Source of the DNA: Nostoc sp. CHAB 5824
GTDB taxonomy: Bacteria > Cyanobacteriota > Cyanobacteriia > Cyanobacteriales > Nostocaceae
Assembly: GCF_020829665.1 (NCBI RefSeq)
Contig: NZ_JAIVFT010000007.1
Span: 184,372 to 248,371 of the forward strand
Length of the DNA: 64,000 bases
Direction: 5' to 3'
A program made the translations under genes and the position numbers. This document shows, one piece after another, positions 1-8,574 of this stretch. Numbering within the stretch: position 1 is the stretch's first letter; the number at the start of each line of letters is the position of its first letter. The notes below the pieces were generated by a model, which worked only from the letters and a program-made list of their open reading frames with translations, ran no database searches and was not told the DNA's origin.

Positions 1-1
1 A

Positions 2-133
2 GAACTTACCGCGCAAGAAACTTCCCAGGAAGCACAGCGAGTTTCAGGTGCCCTACAACACTTAGTAGGTGTATCCCGTGACTTAATCGCCTCCGTTGAA
101 CGTTTCCGAGTGGAAACTATGGAAACCAGATAA
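2..133 (+). CDS. C-terminal end of a PilJ-like methyl-accepting chemotaxis protein (partial)
   Basis: Only the last 43 codons lie in the window, open from the left edge to TAA at 131-133. The visible part (ELTAQETSQEAQRVSGAL...LIASVERFRVE) resembles the end of the signalling coiled coil of PilJ/HmpD/PixJ-type receptors, which commonly finish with an amphipathic helix followed by a short SV.RFRV tail. It stands directly upstream of a CheA-type kinase in the same direction, which is the usual receptor-then-kinase order of cyanobacterial phototaxis and hormogonium-motility clusters. The family call rests on this short tail plus the neighbour; the input domain is outside the window. Confidence 0.6.
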   Translation, partial: ELTAQETSQEAQRVSGALQHLVGVSRDLIASVERFRVETMETR

Positions 134-172
134 ATTGTCATTTGTCCTTTGTCTTTTGTTATTTGCTAATAA

Positions 173-214
173 CCAATGACCAATGACCAATGACCAATGA
201 CCAATGACTAATGA
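173..214. repeat. Heptanucleotide tandem repeat (CCAATGA)n
   Basis: Five exact CCAATGA units in a row (173-207) are followed by CTAATGA. This is a short tandemly repeated repetitive (STRR) sequence of the kind typical of heterocystous cyanobacteria. It fills the gap between the receptor and kinase genes and ends ten bases before the kinase start codon, so that start has no clear Shine-Dalgarno sequence. Confidence 0.85.
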
Positions 215-224
215 CTAAAAAACT

Positions 225-3200
225 ATGCTGCCGGAACAACAACAGCGGATTTTGGGTTACTTTATCGAAGAAGCCAGGGATCACCTGAATACCATTGAGC
301 AGGGGTTGCTGAATTTAGAGGGTACCCTGAACGACCCGGAAATGATCAGTGAAGTCTTCCGGGCGGCTCACTCCATCAAAGGAGGAGCTGCGATGCTTGG
401 ATTGACTAGCATCCAGCATACCTCCCACCGTCTGGAAGATTGTTTCAAAGTTCTCAAAGAGCATCCGGTTCAGGTTGACCAAAAGTTAGAGTCTTTATTT
501 CTCGGTGTATCTGATACCCTGAAAGCCCTGTTAGAGCATTTGAGCGGACCATTTGGTCTTTCTGAAGATGCAGCTAATACTTTGATGTCAGAAACTGAGC
601 CGGTCTTTCAATGGCTAAATCAGCATTTGGAACTACTTGTAGAACAAGGGAACAGTGGAGTAGCTAGCAGTCCTGACGCAACAGAACTACACACAACCTC
701 TGTAGAAAATGTCTCTACACTTACAGAACTTTTCCTGCGGCGAGATATTCCCAGTTTGCCAGAAGACACCCATCAGGAATCTCCAGAAATATCCTTCTCA
801 GTAGCACCCCAAGAGGTACAAGACGTTCGCGGAGTCGCTAACGCTGCGCTATCGCCAGTCACCGCCAAAGAAAATAATAATTGGGGCGAGTTTCAAGCCC
901 AAGTGTTGCAAAGGCTGCGGGAAATGTTGCAACTGTTTAAGCAAACAACAACACCCTCAACTCGACAAAATCTTCAGCAATGCTGTTACCAGTTAGTTAG
1001 ACTTGGTGAGACTTGGAATTTGTCCAAGTGGTGTGGTTTGTGTGAAGCAGCAGCCAGTGCGATCGGCAATCCTGAAAATACTTATCTGACTTTAGCTAAA
1101 ATTGTCATTACCGAAATCAAGCAAGCTCAAGAATTAGTCTTGCAAGGTAGGGAAGCCGAAATTGCAATTAGTCAGCAACTAGAAGCACTTTTGAGCTTTG
1201 CAGAAATTGAGTTGTTAGAAGTTTCCTCTGATTTGTTTGACGAACAGTCTGCGGCTTTGACAGAATTATCAGCTGCGTCAGAGCCAATTCTATCTGGTAA
1301 CACCGAGCCGTTAGTCATAACTAACCTAGCCCAGACAACCGAAGAACTTAATCTAGATGAGGATACTAGTGTTCGCCCCTATCTTCATCAACAAGGGACA
1401 CCACTAAACGCTGCGACTCACACTAGCCTTAGTTTCACCACACATGACGAAGCACATCCAATCAGTAGCAATCTTGACCCCAATGGGCCAGAGGTAGGAA
1501 TAGCTGAGTTAAATACCCTTGCCGATTTATTTGAAGGTGGTACTCCTGAACTAGATGAAAGCTGGCATCAAGAAGAAACCTTAGATATTGTTGCCAGCGA
1601 TAACTTTGGGATTGATTTCAGTAGCACTGACGCTGAGGATGCTCATAGCGATTTATCCGATTTCCTCTCCTTTGATGAAGACACAAGCAACGAGCAGCAT
1701 TTAACAAACACAGCCATGACAGAAGATTTATCCCTGTTATTTGGCGATAGTTTCCTAGAAAAAGAGAATTCAGAACCAGAAAATCAACAAATATCTGCTA
1801 CTACTTTAGAGTTGAGTGCTTTTAACGTACTTGATATAAATTTAGACTCTTCTTCTCCCGAAAATTTACAAGAATTTATTGATATTCCTAGTGATATAAA
1901 CCAGTCTTCTGGGGAGATTGTCCAAAATAGTGTCAACAAAAACGATGTAGTTGAAGATTTATTAACACTTGCCCTAGATGATGATATTGAACTATTACCT
2001 ACAGGCGAAGTAACTCAAGCAGAAACTGAGGCGAACGCCTCTGTAGAAGAACTATCTACCAATCAACAAAACAGTTTTGATAACTTATTCTTAGAAACTA
2101 GAAATGCAAATTGGGTAGAAGAAATTACCCCTAGTGACTACATAGAATTACCCCAGCAAACAGGCTTGTCTTTGGACAGCCTGTTTGCTGAAATGGAAGA
2201 ACAGATATTACTGCCTACAAGTGAACCAGAAAATGACGATTTATTTGATACATCTATAGCAACAGCACCTGAGTTTTCTCAATCAGAAAATGATCTGAGC
2301 AACTTTTGGAACCAGGAAGCCACAGAGGAACGGGACGAATTCGATTCCTTAATTGAGCAAAATGTGGAAAAGGCGTTAGAGGAAAGTTTGTTTGCTGCGG
2401 CTGATGACATTTTTGCCGAGACTCAGCAGGCAATACCTTCTCCTATAGCCAGTTTTGACATAGAAGAAGATTTTGATATCAATTTCCAGCACCAAGAGCA
2501 GCTAGATTTGATATTCTCATCAGATTCTGGAGATGATTTATTTGATGAGTTAGCACTGAGTAACTCAACTATTTCCCCTGCAATCAACGATCGCATACAA
2601 TCCTCAGCGTCTGAAACGCCTTTGTTCGCGCAGCATCTAGGGGAAGAAATTATCAAGCGATCACAACAACCAGAAGCTTTAGATTTTGTTCCAGAATTTA
2701 CTAATCAGCTCCCAGATATATCTGTTGTTGATCATGAACTTGATTCATTCGGCTCTTTCGATGACAATTCGCAACTGCTGTTTGAGGATGTAGCTATAGA
2801 TGACTCCACCTATATTCAGATGGAAACTACAGTTAATACTGTAGATCTATCGGCTACAGAAAATTCTCTAGATATCAGCTTTGGGGAAACTTCAGATTCA
2901 GCATCAGCCCAAGCACAGCCAGATGATTTGCTCGGCTCTTTCGATGACAATCCGCAACTGCTGTTTGAGGATGTAGCTATAGATGACTCCACCTATATTC
3001 AGATGGAAACTACAGTTAATACTGTAGATCTATCGGCTACAGAAAATTCTCTAGATATCAGCTTTGGGGAAACTTCAGATTCAGCATCAGCCCAAGCACA
3101 GCCAGATGATTTGCTCGGCTCTTTCGATGACAATCCGCAACTGCTGTTTGAGGATGTAGCTATAGATGACTCCACCTATATTCAGATGGAAACTACAGTT

Positions 3201-6200
3201 AATACTGTGGATCTATCGGCTACAGAAAATTCTCTAGATATCAGCTTTGGGGAAACTTCAGATTTAGCATCAGCCCAAGCACAGCCAGATGATTCGCTCG
3301 GCTCTTTCGATGACAATCCGCAACTGCTGTTTGAGGATGTAGCTATAGATGACTCCACCTATATTCAAATGGAAACCACAGATAATACTGTGGATCTATC
3401 GGCTACAGAAAATTCTCTAGATATTAGCTTTGGGGAAACTTCAGATTTAGCATCAGCCCAAGCACAGCCAGATGATTTGCTCGGCTCTTTCGATGACAAT
3501 CCGCAACTGCTGTTTGAGGATGTAGCTATAGATGACTCCACCTATATTCAGATGGAAACTACAGCTAATACTGTGGATCTATCGGCTACAGAAAATTCTC
3601 TAGATATTAGCTTTGGGGAAACTTCAGATTCAGCATCAGCCCAAGCACAGCCAGATGATTTGCTCGGCTCTTTCGATGACAATCCGCAACTGCTGTTTGA
3701 GGATGTAGCTATAGATGACTCCACCTGTATTCAGATGGAAACTACAGCTAATACTGTGGATCTATCGGCTACAGAAAATTCTCTAGATATTAGCTTTGGG
3801 GAAATTTCAGATTCAGCCCAGACAAGCCCACAAGTTTTAGAGACTGAGCCGAACAATAATTTAGAAACTGTCTTTGAGTTCACAGAAAACACAGATTTGG
3901 AAGTTACAGAACTTGGTTTTGCAAATGATTTATTGTTTACAGAAACTACTCTATCAGAAACAACAAACCAAGAAGAATTAGGAGAAAGTGCGACAACAAT
4001 CGATTCGCAAACGGTTATTCAGGAAGGTGTAGAAACCTATCTGTGGGATCTAGCAGAGACATCTGAACCTGTGTCAGAGGGCGAAAACGCTATTGTTGCC
4101 TCAACTGAAGAATTGGCAACGACAGAAAACGTTGAAGTAGCTGCTCCAGAAGACGATTTTGCAGACTTGGAAGCATTACTAGGAGAGGAAGTCGCACTTA
4201 ACGCCAAAGCTCCCTCCAGACCAGAAGTGGATTTTGCAGCCCTGGAAGAATTGCTAGGTACAGATAACGATAGCGATGTCTACGACGGGCTACGCCAACG
4301 CCAACCCTTCAATACTCAACTAATCTTGGCGAAAAATGCCATTCCATCACCAGCTATAGATGAATTTGGTGACTTGGAGAAGTTGCTGGCAGAAGCGGAT
4401 CAAACAATATCCCATTCACCATTAGTAAAATCTAACATCAACAAAACTCCCCGTCCCTCTACTCGTCGGGCTGCGAGATTTGAAGAAACGATGAAGGTTC
4501 CAGTTAAGCAACTGGACGATATGAGTAATTTAGTTGGGGAGTTGGTGGTAAATCGCAATACCTTAGAGCAGGATCATGAACGGCTGCGGCAGTCATTAGA
4601 CAACTTGCTAATTCAGGTACAACAACTCTCGGATGTGGGCGCAAGAATGCAAGAGTTGTACGAGCGATCGCTACTGGAAGCTTCTCTGTTAGCTGGACGC
4701 AAAAAGAAAGACTCCGGCTTACAAGCGTCTGATTCCAATGCTGATAGGGGTTTTAGCGAGTTAGAAATGGATCGTTTTACTCCCTTCCATACACTGTCCC
4801 AGCAGATGATTGAGCGCATTGTGCGAGTGCGTGAGTCGGCAAGTGACATTGATTTCGTTACCGAAGAAACCGAGCGAGTAGCAAGGCAGTTCCGCCAAGT
4901 AACCACCCAGCTACAAGAGGGACTAACAAGAGCGCGAATGGTGCCTTTTGCCCAAACTATTGATCGCTGGCGGCGAGGAGTGCGCGACAACGCCATCAAG
5001 TGTGGGAAACAAGTGGAATTGGTGATCGAAGGTGGCGATACCTTAATTGACAAGATGATTTTGGATCATCTGACCGATCCGCTGACTCACATGCTGAATA
5101 ATGCGATCGCTCACGGTATTGAAACGCCAGAAGAAAGGCAAGCTGCTGGAAAACCACCTGTGGGAATCATTACCATCCGTGCCTTCCACCAAGGCAACCA
5201 AACAATCATTTCTGTAGGCGATGATGGTGCAGGCATCGATTCAGCAAGGGTTAAGGCTAAGGCGGTGAAGATTGGCATGATTACAGAAGCGCAGGCAAAA
5301 GCTATGTCTCGCCTGGAAGTCTACGATCTGCTGTTTCAGTCTGGTTTTACGATCAAAGACCAAGCAGATGAAATTTCTGGTCGTGGTGTGGGTATGGACG
5401 TAGTGCGCTCCGAGATTAGCGAAATTCGTGGGACAGTGAATACCGATTCTGCGATCGGTAAGGGAACCACCTTCACCATTCGTTTACCACTGACTCTAAG
5501 TATTTGTAAAGCTCTCTGCTGCGTCTCTGATCGAGCCAGAATCGCTTTCCCAATGGACGGTGTAGAAGATACGCTGGATATACCAGTCAAAAATATCCAG
5601 CACGATGCCAATGGGCAATCATTTATTTCTTGGCGCGATACGGTGTTGCCATTCCGACCCCTGAAGGAACTTTTAACCTTCAATCGCCAGATCAGTCGTG
5701 GTAATGTCTATGGCGGTACCAGAGATGATGATATGGTTTCTGTGGTCGTGGTGCGATCGGCAAATACCCTGATTGCTCTACAGATTGACCTAGTGTTGAG
5801 CGAACAAGAAATTGTAATTAAGCAATTTGAAGGCCCAGCGCCTAAACCCATTGGTGTAGCTGGTGCTACAGTCCTGGGTGATGGTCGTATTATGCCCATT
5901 GCTGACGTGCTGGAAATAATTGATATCTTCCAAGGACGGATTTCTACACAAATGGGTGGCAATTCTTGGCAACAGAAAGGGATTCCCGTAGACACCTCTC
6001 CTGCGAAGATTGACCCGACAGTGCTGATAGTCGATGACTCGATTACAGTGCGAGAATTGCTATCCCTGACATTTAACAAAGCAGGTTATCGCGTAGAACA
6101 GGCGCGTGACGGACAGGAAGCTTGGGATAAACTCCGCTCCGGTCTGCCTTGCGATATTGTATTTTGCGACATTGAAATGCCCCGTTGCGATGGTCTGGAG

Positions 6201-6410
6201 TTACTCTCTCGCATTCAGAAAGACTCTAACCTCAACCACTTACCGATCGCTATGCTCACCTCTCGAGGTGCAGACAAGCACAGACAAATTGCCGCTCAAC
6301 TCGGTGCTAGTGGCTACTTTACCAAGCCTTATCTTGAAGAAGCTCTACTTGAAGCTGCGGCGCGGATGTTGAAAGGGGAGAAACTTGTTAGCAGTACAAG
6401 TAATGTTTAG
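225..6410 (+). CDS. Giant CheA-type hybrid histidine kinase with C-terminal receiver (PixL/PilL/HmpE type)
   Basis: Phosphorelay kinase that couples chemoreceptors to type IV pilus motility in cyanobacteria. Domains in order: HPt at about 1-110 with phospho-acceptor His49 in AAHSIKGGAAMLGL; a very long acidic low-complexity linker (about 140-1400) holding six 61-residue repeats; CheA dimerisation helices from about 1415; HATPase with the N box around His1622 (HMLNNAIAHGIE) and G box GRGVGMD at about 1719; CheW-like domain about 1760-1905; receiver domain from about 1930 with VDD and phospho-acceptor Asp1982. At 2061 residues it is far longer than a classical CheA because of the linker. It follows a chemoreceptor end and is closed by a hairpin at 6424. 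Which of the several cyanobacterial che-like systems it serves cannot be told from this window. Confidence 0.93.
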   Translation: MLPEQQQRILGYFIEEARDHLNTIEQGLLNLEGTLNDPEMISEVFRAAHSIKGGAAMLGLTSIQHTSHRLEDCFKVLKEHPVQVDQKLESLFLGVSDTLKALLEHLSGPFGLSEDAANTLMSETEPVFQWLNQHLELLVEQGNSGVASSPDATELHTTSVENVSTLTELFLRRDIPSLPEDTHQESPEISFSVAPQEVQDVRGVANAALSPVTAKENNNWGEFQAQVLQRLREMLQLFKQTTTPSTRQNLQQCCYQLVRLGETWNLSKWCGLCEAAASAIGNPENTYLTLAKIVITEIKQAQELVLQGREAEIAISQQLEALLSFAEIELLEVSSDLFDEQSAALTELSAASEPILSGNTEPLVITNLAQTTEELNLDEDTSVRPYLHQQGTPLNAATHTSLSFTTHDEAHPISSNLDPNGPEVGIAELNTLADLFEGGTPELDESWHQEETLDIVASDNFGIDFSSTDAEDAHSDLSDFLSFDEDTSNEQHLTNTAMTEDLSLLFGDSFLEKENSEPENQQISATTLELSAFNVLDINLDSSSPENLQEFIDIPSDINQSSGEIVQNSVNKNDVVEDLLTLALDDDIELLPTGEVTQAETEANASVEELSTNQQNSFDNLFLETRNANWVEEITPSDYIELPQQTGLSLDSLFAEMEEQILLPTSEPENDDLFDTSIATAPEFSQSENDLSNFWNQEATEERDEFDSLIEQNVEKALEESLFAAADDIFAETQQAIPSPIASFDIEEDFDINFQHQEQLDLIFSSDSGDDLFDELALSNSTISPAINDRIQSSASETPLFAQHLGEEIIKRSQQPEALDFVPEFTNQLPDISVVDHELDSFGSFDDNSQLLFEDVAIDDSTYIQMETTVNTVDLSATENSLDISFGETSDSASAQAQPDDLLGSFDDNPQLLFEDVAIDDSTYIQMETTVNTVDLSATENSLDISFGETSDSASAQAQPDDLLGSFDDNPQLLFEDVAIDDSTYIQMETTVNTVDLSATENSLDISFGETSDLASAQAQPDDSLGSFDDNPQLLFEDVAIDDSTYIQMETTDNTVDLSATENSLDISFGETSDLASAQAQPDDLLGSFDDNPQLLFEDVAIDDSTYIQMETTANTVDLSATENSLDISFGETSDSASAQAQPDDLLGSFDDNPQLLFEDVAIDDSTCIQMETTANTVDLSATENSLDISFGEISDSAQTSPQVLETEPNNNLETVFEFTENTDLEVTELGFANDLLFTETTLSETTNQEELGESATTIDSQTVIQEGVETYLWDLAETSEPVSEGENAIVASTEELATTENVEVAAPEDDFADLEALLGEEVALNAKAPSRPEVDFAALEELLGTDNDSDVYDGLRQRQPFNTQLILAKNAIPSPAIDEFGDLEKLLAEADQTISHSPLVKSNINKTPRPSTRRAARFEETMKVPVKQLDDMSNLVGELVVNRNTLEQDHERLRQSLDNLLIQVQQLSDVGARMQELYERSLLEASLLAGRKKKDSGLQASDSNADRGFSELEMDRFTPFHTLSQQMIERIVRVRESASDIDFVTEETERVARQFRQVTTQLQEGLTRARMVPFAQTIDRWRRGVRDNAIKCGKQVELVIEGGDTLIDKMILDHLTDPLTHMLNNAIAHGIETPEERQAAGKPPVGIITIRAFHQGNQTIISVGDDGAGIDSARVKAKAVKIGMITEAQAKAMSRLEVYDLLFQSGFTIKDQADEISGRGVGMDVVRSEISEIRGTVNTDSAIGKGTTFTIRLPLTLSICKALCCVSDRARIAFPMDGVEDTLDIPVKNIQHDANGQSFISWRDTVLPFRPLKELLTFNRQISRGNVYGGTRDDDMVSVVVVRSANTLIALQIDLVLSEQEIVIKQFEGPAPKPIGVAGATVLGDGRIMPIADVLEIIDIFQGRISTQMGGNSWQQKGIPVDTSPAKIDPTVLIVDDSITVRELLSLTFNKAGYRVEQARDGQEAWDKLRSGLPCDIVFCDIEMPRCDGLELLSRIQKDSNLNHLPIAMLTSRGADKHRQIAAQLGASGYFTKPYLEEALLEAAARMLKGEKLVSSTSNV
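2751..3821 (+). repeat. Six 183-bp in-frame tandem repeats inside the CheA linker
   Basis: Units start at 2751, 2934, 3117, 3300, 3483 and 3666, exactly 183 bp (61 codons) apart. Each begins with the codons for GSFDDN(S/P)QLLFEDVAIDDS and ends AQAQPDDLL; the sixth diverges after about 150 bp. The copies differ at only a few positions each, so the array is young or is homogenised by recombination. The repeated protein segment is acidic and predicted to be disordered. Confidence 0.95.
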
Positions 6411-6423
6411 TAAGCTATAATAG

Positions 6424-6455
6424 ACCTTGATAGTAAACCTGTCAAGGTTTCTTAT
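6424..6455 (+). terminator. Predicted intrinsic terminator of the CheA gene
   Basis: ACCTTGA at 6424-6430 pairs with TCAAGGT at 6442-6448 around an 11-nt loop and is followed by a T-rich stretch (TTCTTATTT). It lies 14 bp after the stop codon. The 7-bp stem is modest. Confidence 0.6.
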
Positions 6456-6724
6456 TTAAACGAGATAAAAATTAAAATATAACAACCGCCACAGCGCTTA
6501 AGACACTAGTACACTATGGCTAAAGTTTGTCTACCTTTAACAAGGGGATTTTGCCCCAAGTTTTGTTAATTTGAGACACTAGCAGATATTAAAGACAAAT
6601 GCTTCAGCTAGTTCTTCGATAGGCTGCTAGTAATAAATAAAAAATAATTACTCAGTTTGAATAAATAATCGAAATATACTATGGCGATTCTCATTTGAAT
6701 GAGGTATATGGCTAAGGACATGGC

Positions 6725-6924
6725 ATTGCCCATTGGTGTCAACTTAAGGTGAAAGCCAGTCTAGAACAAGCTTTTAAAGATTATCTCGTCAATAGTCTTA
6801 GGTTGGGAATGCCCATTAGGAGGCGGAGCCTCCTGAATTAGCGACAGAGCCGCAATGACAGGCATTTCTAGCCAGAGGCTGGAAACGAGGTTTAAAGGAG
6901 TTTTAGCTGAAGTTGACACGTATG
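6725..6924 (+). repeat. MITE-like interspersed repeat, copy 1
   Basis: The element starts with ATTGCCCATTGGTGTCAACT and ends with AAGTTGACACGTATG, so the core ends GTGTCAACTT / AAGTTGACAC (6736-6919) are inverted repeats. The interior holds small palindromes: AGGAGGCGGAGCCTCCT and a CCAG.CTGG hairpin. A second copy lies inverted at 43306-43505 with the same order of internal hairpins. No transposase frame is present, so it is non-autonomous. Confidence 0.75.
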
Positions 6925-7781
6925 AGTATTTCCCTGCCCCTACAAGTATGTATGTTTATTTGTTGTTAGTATTTTTTTGTACCCTACTGATGCGAGAACC
7001 GCTATATGCATGCATTTTATTTGGCAAAACCAAACTAAGATAAGGATCTTTCCAAATTTCTGTGCTTTGGTTAGTACAACTTTTTGAGGATAATCCCAAA
7101 ATAGCTGAAAATATTGCCTAAATGGCAACATTGCTCTGCTGAGTTTAGGTATTGTCAGTGTTGAGTTTATCCATTATGGATTCGACACTCAGACTTGTCT
7201 ATTAATTACGTAAAGTTTGTATAAAGGACTATAACTAACCTGCTTTTAGTACTGAATATCAAATTTGCACTGTCATCTGCTCAACTTTATATATACAAAA
7301 GGAGCGAATTTGGTATACTTAATCGTTTGCTTATACCAAAATCTACGTTAGAAAGAGAACAGAAGAAACATCTAAGCAATAAATACTATAACGATGTAAA
7401 ACTACGTTATAGCCTCTTAGTAAGACCTATTTGGGCTGCACGTCGCCAATACAAGCGAAATATGTAGCTTTTCTGTAGTTGACTAGTGCTAAATTTAAGT
7501 TACTCTTAAAGCGGATCGCTTCTTGTAAGAATCTACCCTGACAGAAGTGTATAAAGATATAGTTAAATTTAGCAATTCTGTCCGAGATTTTTAATTTGCA
7601 AACTGAATAGTTTGATACGGCGCTCAAAACTCTGATCTACTACCCTAAACAAGGTAGTCAATTAACGACTCAATATCATCTGTCTTGTAATTGTAATGAA
7701 TAGTTTACAATACCAGTGGATGAGAAAATCTAAAGAAAATATAAAACAAACTCAAATGACTGTGGTGTCTGGAGGACAAGA
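6925..7781. other. Intergenic region without a supported gene
   Basis: This is AT-rich DNA with only short open frames that show no family resemblance. One clear structure is an inverted repeat, TTTGGTATA at 7309-7317 and TATACCAAA at 7332-7340 with a 14-nt loop, which could be an operator or a weak hairpin. A GGAGG Shine-Dalgarno at the right end serves the next gene. Confidence 0.6.
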
Positions 7782-8126
7782 GTGTTTCTGAGACTAGCAC
7801 ATCAACATCGACAATTCGTCCAAGACTTGGTAATGAACCTGCAAGCCTTGGCGGTTGTATTAGAGCGGCGCGGGTATCCTGCGTCTTGTTACACCTGTGG
7901 CGACCAAATGAATAGTGCATCGTTTATGGTTAGCTTGGGTGATAACCATCTGATTCGGTTTTTGGTGTCCGATTACGGGATTACTTGGACAGAAATGCGG
8001 GATGACCGCGAATTAATGAAGTTAGAAGGTGCAGAGGCAATTAGCCAGTTAGACGAACTAGCTAATCTTGTCAAGCAATCTATGCAAACCGATACAGGCT
8101 CTAAAACTCTTGCCAAGAAGTATTAA
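7782..8126 (+). CDS. DUF1815 family protein
   Basis: Small soluble 114-residue protein that matches from memory the cyanobacterial DUF1815 family, in particular the stretch RRGYPASCYTCGD..NSASFMVSLGD and the acidic end. The function is unknown. The start is a GTG at 7782, chosen because GGAGG sits 7-8 bases upstream. Two cysteines in a CYTC motif are a notable feature and could be redox active or metal binding; this is inference. It stands alone between two long non-coding stretches and is probably monocistronic. Confidence 0.75.
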   Translation: MFLRLAHQHRQFVQDLVMNLQALAVVLERRGYPASCYTCGDQMNSASFMVSLGDNHLIRFLVSDYGITWTEMRDDRELMKLEGAEAISQLDELANLVKQSMQTDTGSKTLAKKY

Positions 8127-8574
8127 GGTTCCAAAGGTCGATGGCAAACTAGAAATTGATTATCGGTAACTGGTAATTGGTAACAGTGGTTTCATTAGCG
8201 ATCGCTCTTACCTATTCTCCATGACCATTAAGTGATTGCCTCATAGCTGGCCCATCGCACATTTTTTTGTATCTGCCAAAACCTTTCGAGCCGGATTTTG
8301 AGCCTTTAGCTGGAAAGTTGATAAAAGGCAGTGGTAATCACAATCAAGATAATTAGTAATTACTAATTCATAATTCATAATTAAAAGACAGGTTAAAAAA
8401 GCCTGCAACTATCAAGCAAACAACCCCGTTTTGCTTGGGATCTAAATCTAATTACATAACGCAATTATGAATTATCAATTATGAATTATGAATTTTTAAT
8501 GAATTTTCTAGCTGACACCTCAGCCAGAAGCTTGACAAAAGCATCCTCTGACAAAGGTGAGGAAGGATCAACAC
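8127..8574. other. Intergenic region with AT-rich inverted repeats
   Basis: TAATTCATAATTCATAATTA-type sequence at 8358-8384 is answered by its inverse (AATTATGAATTATCAATTATG and on) at 8463-8495, so about 140 bp could fold into a long imperfect stem. This AATTATGAATT motif is a common Nostoc intergenic repeat. No gene is supported. The region separates two convergent genes. Confidence 0.55.

Noticed and set aside
7427..7627. 66-codon minus frame between the MITE copy and the DUF1815 gene
   Set aside because: No recognisable domain, no good ribosome site and AT-driven composition.
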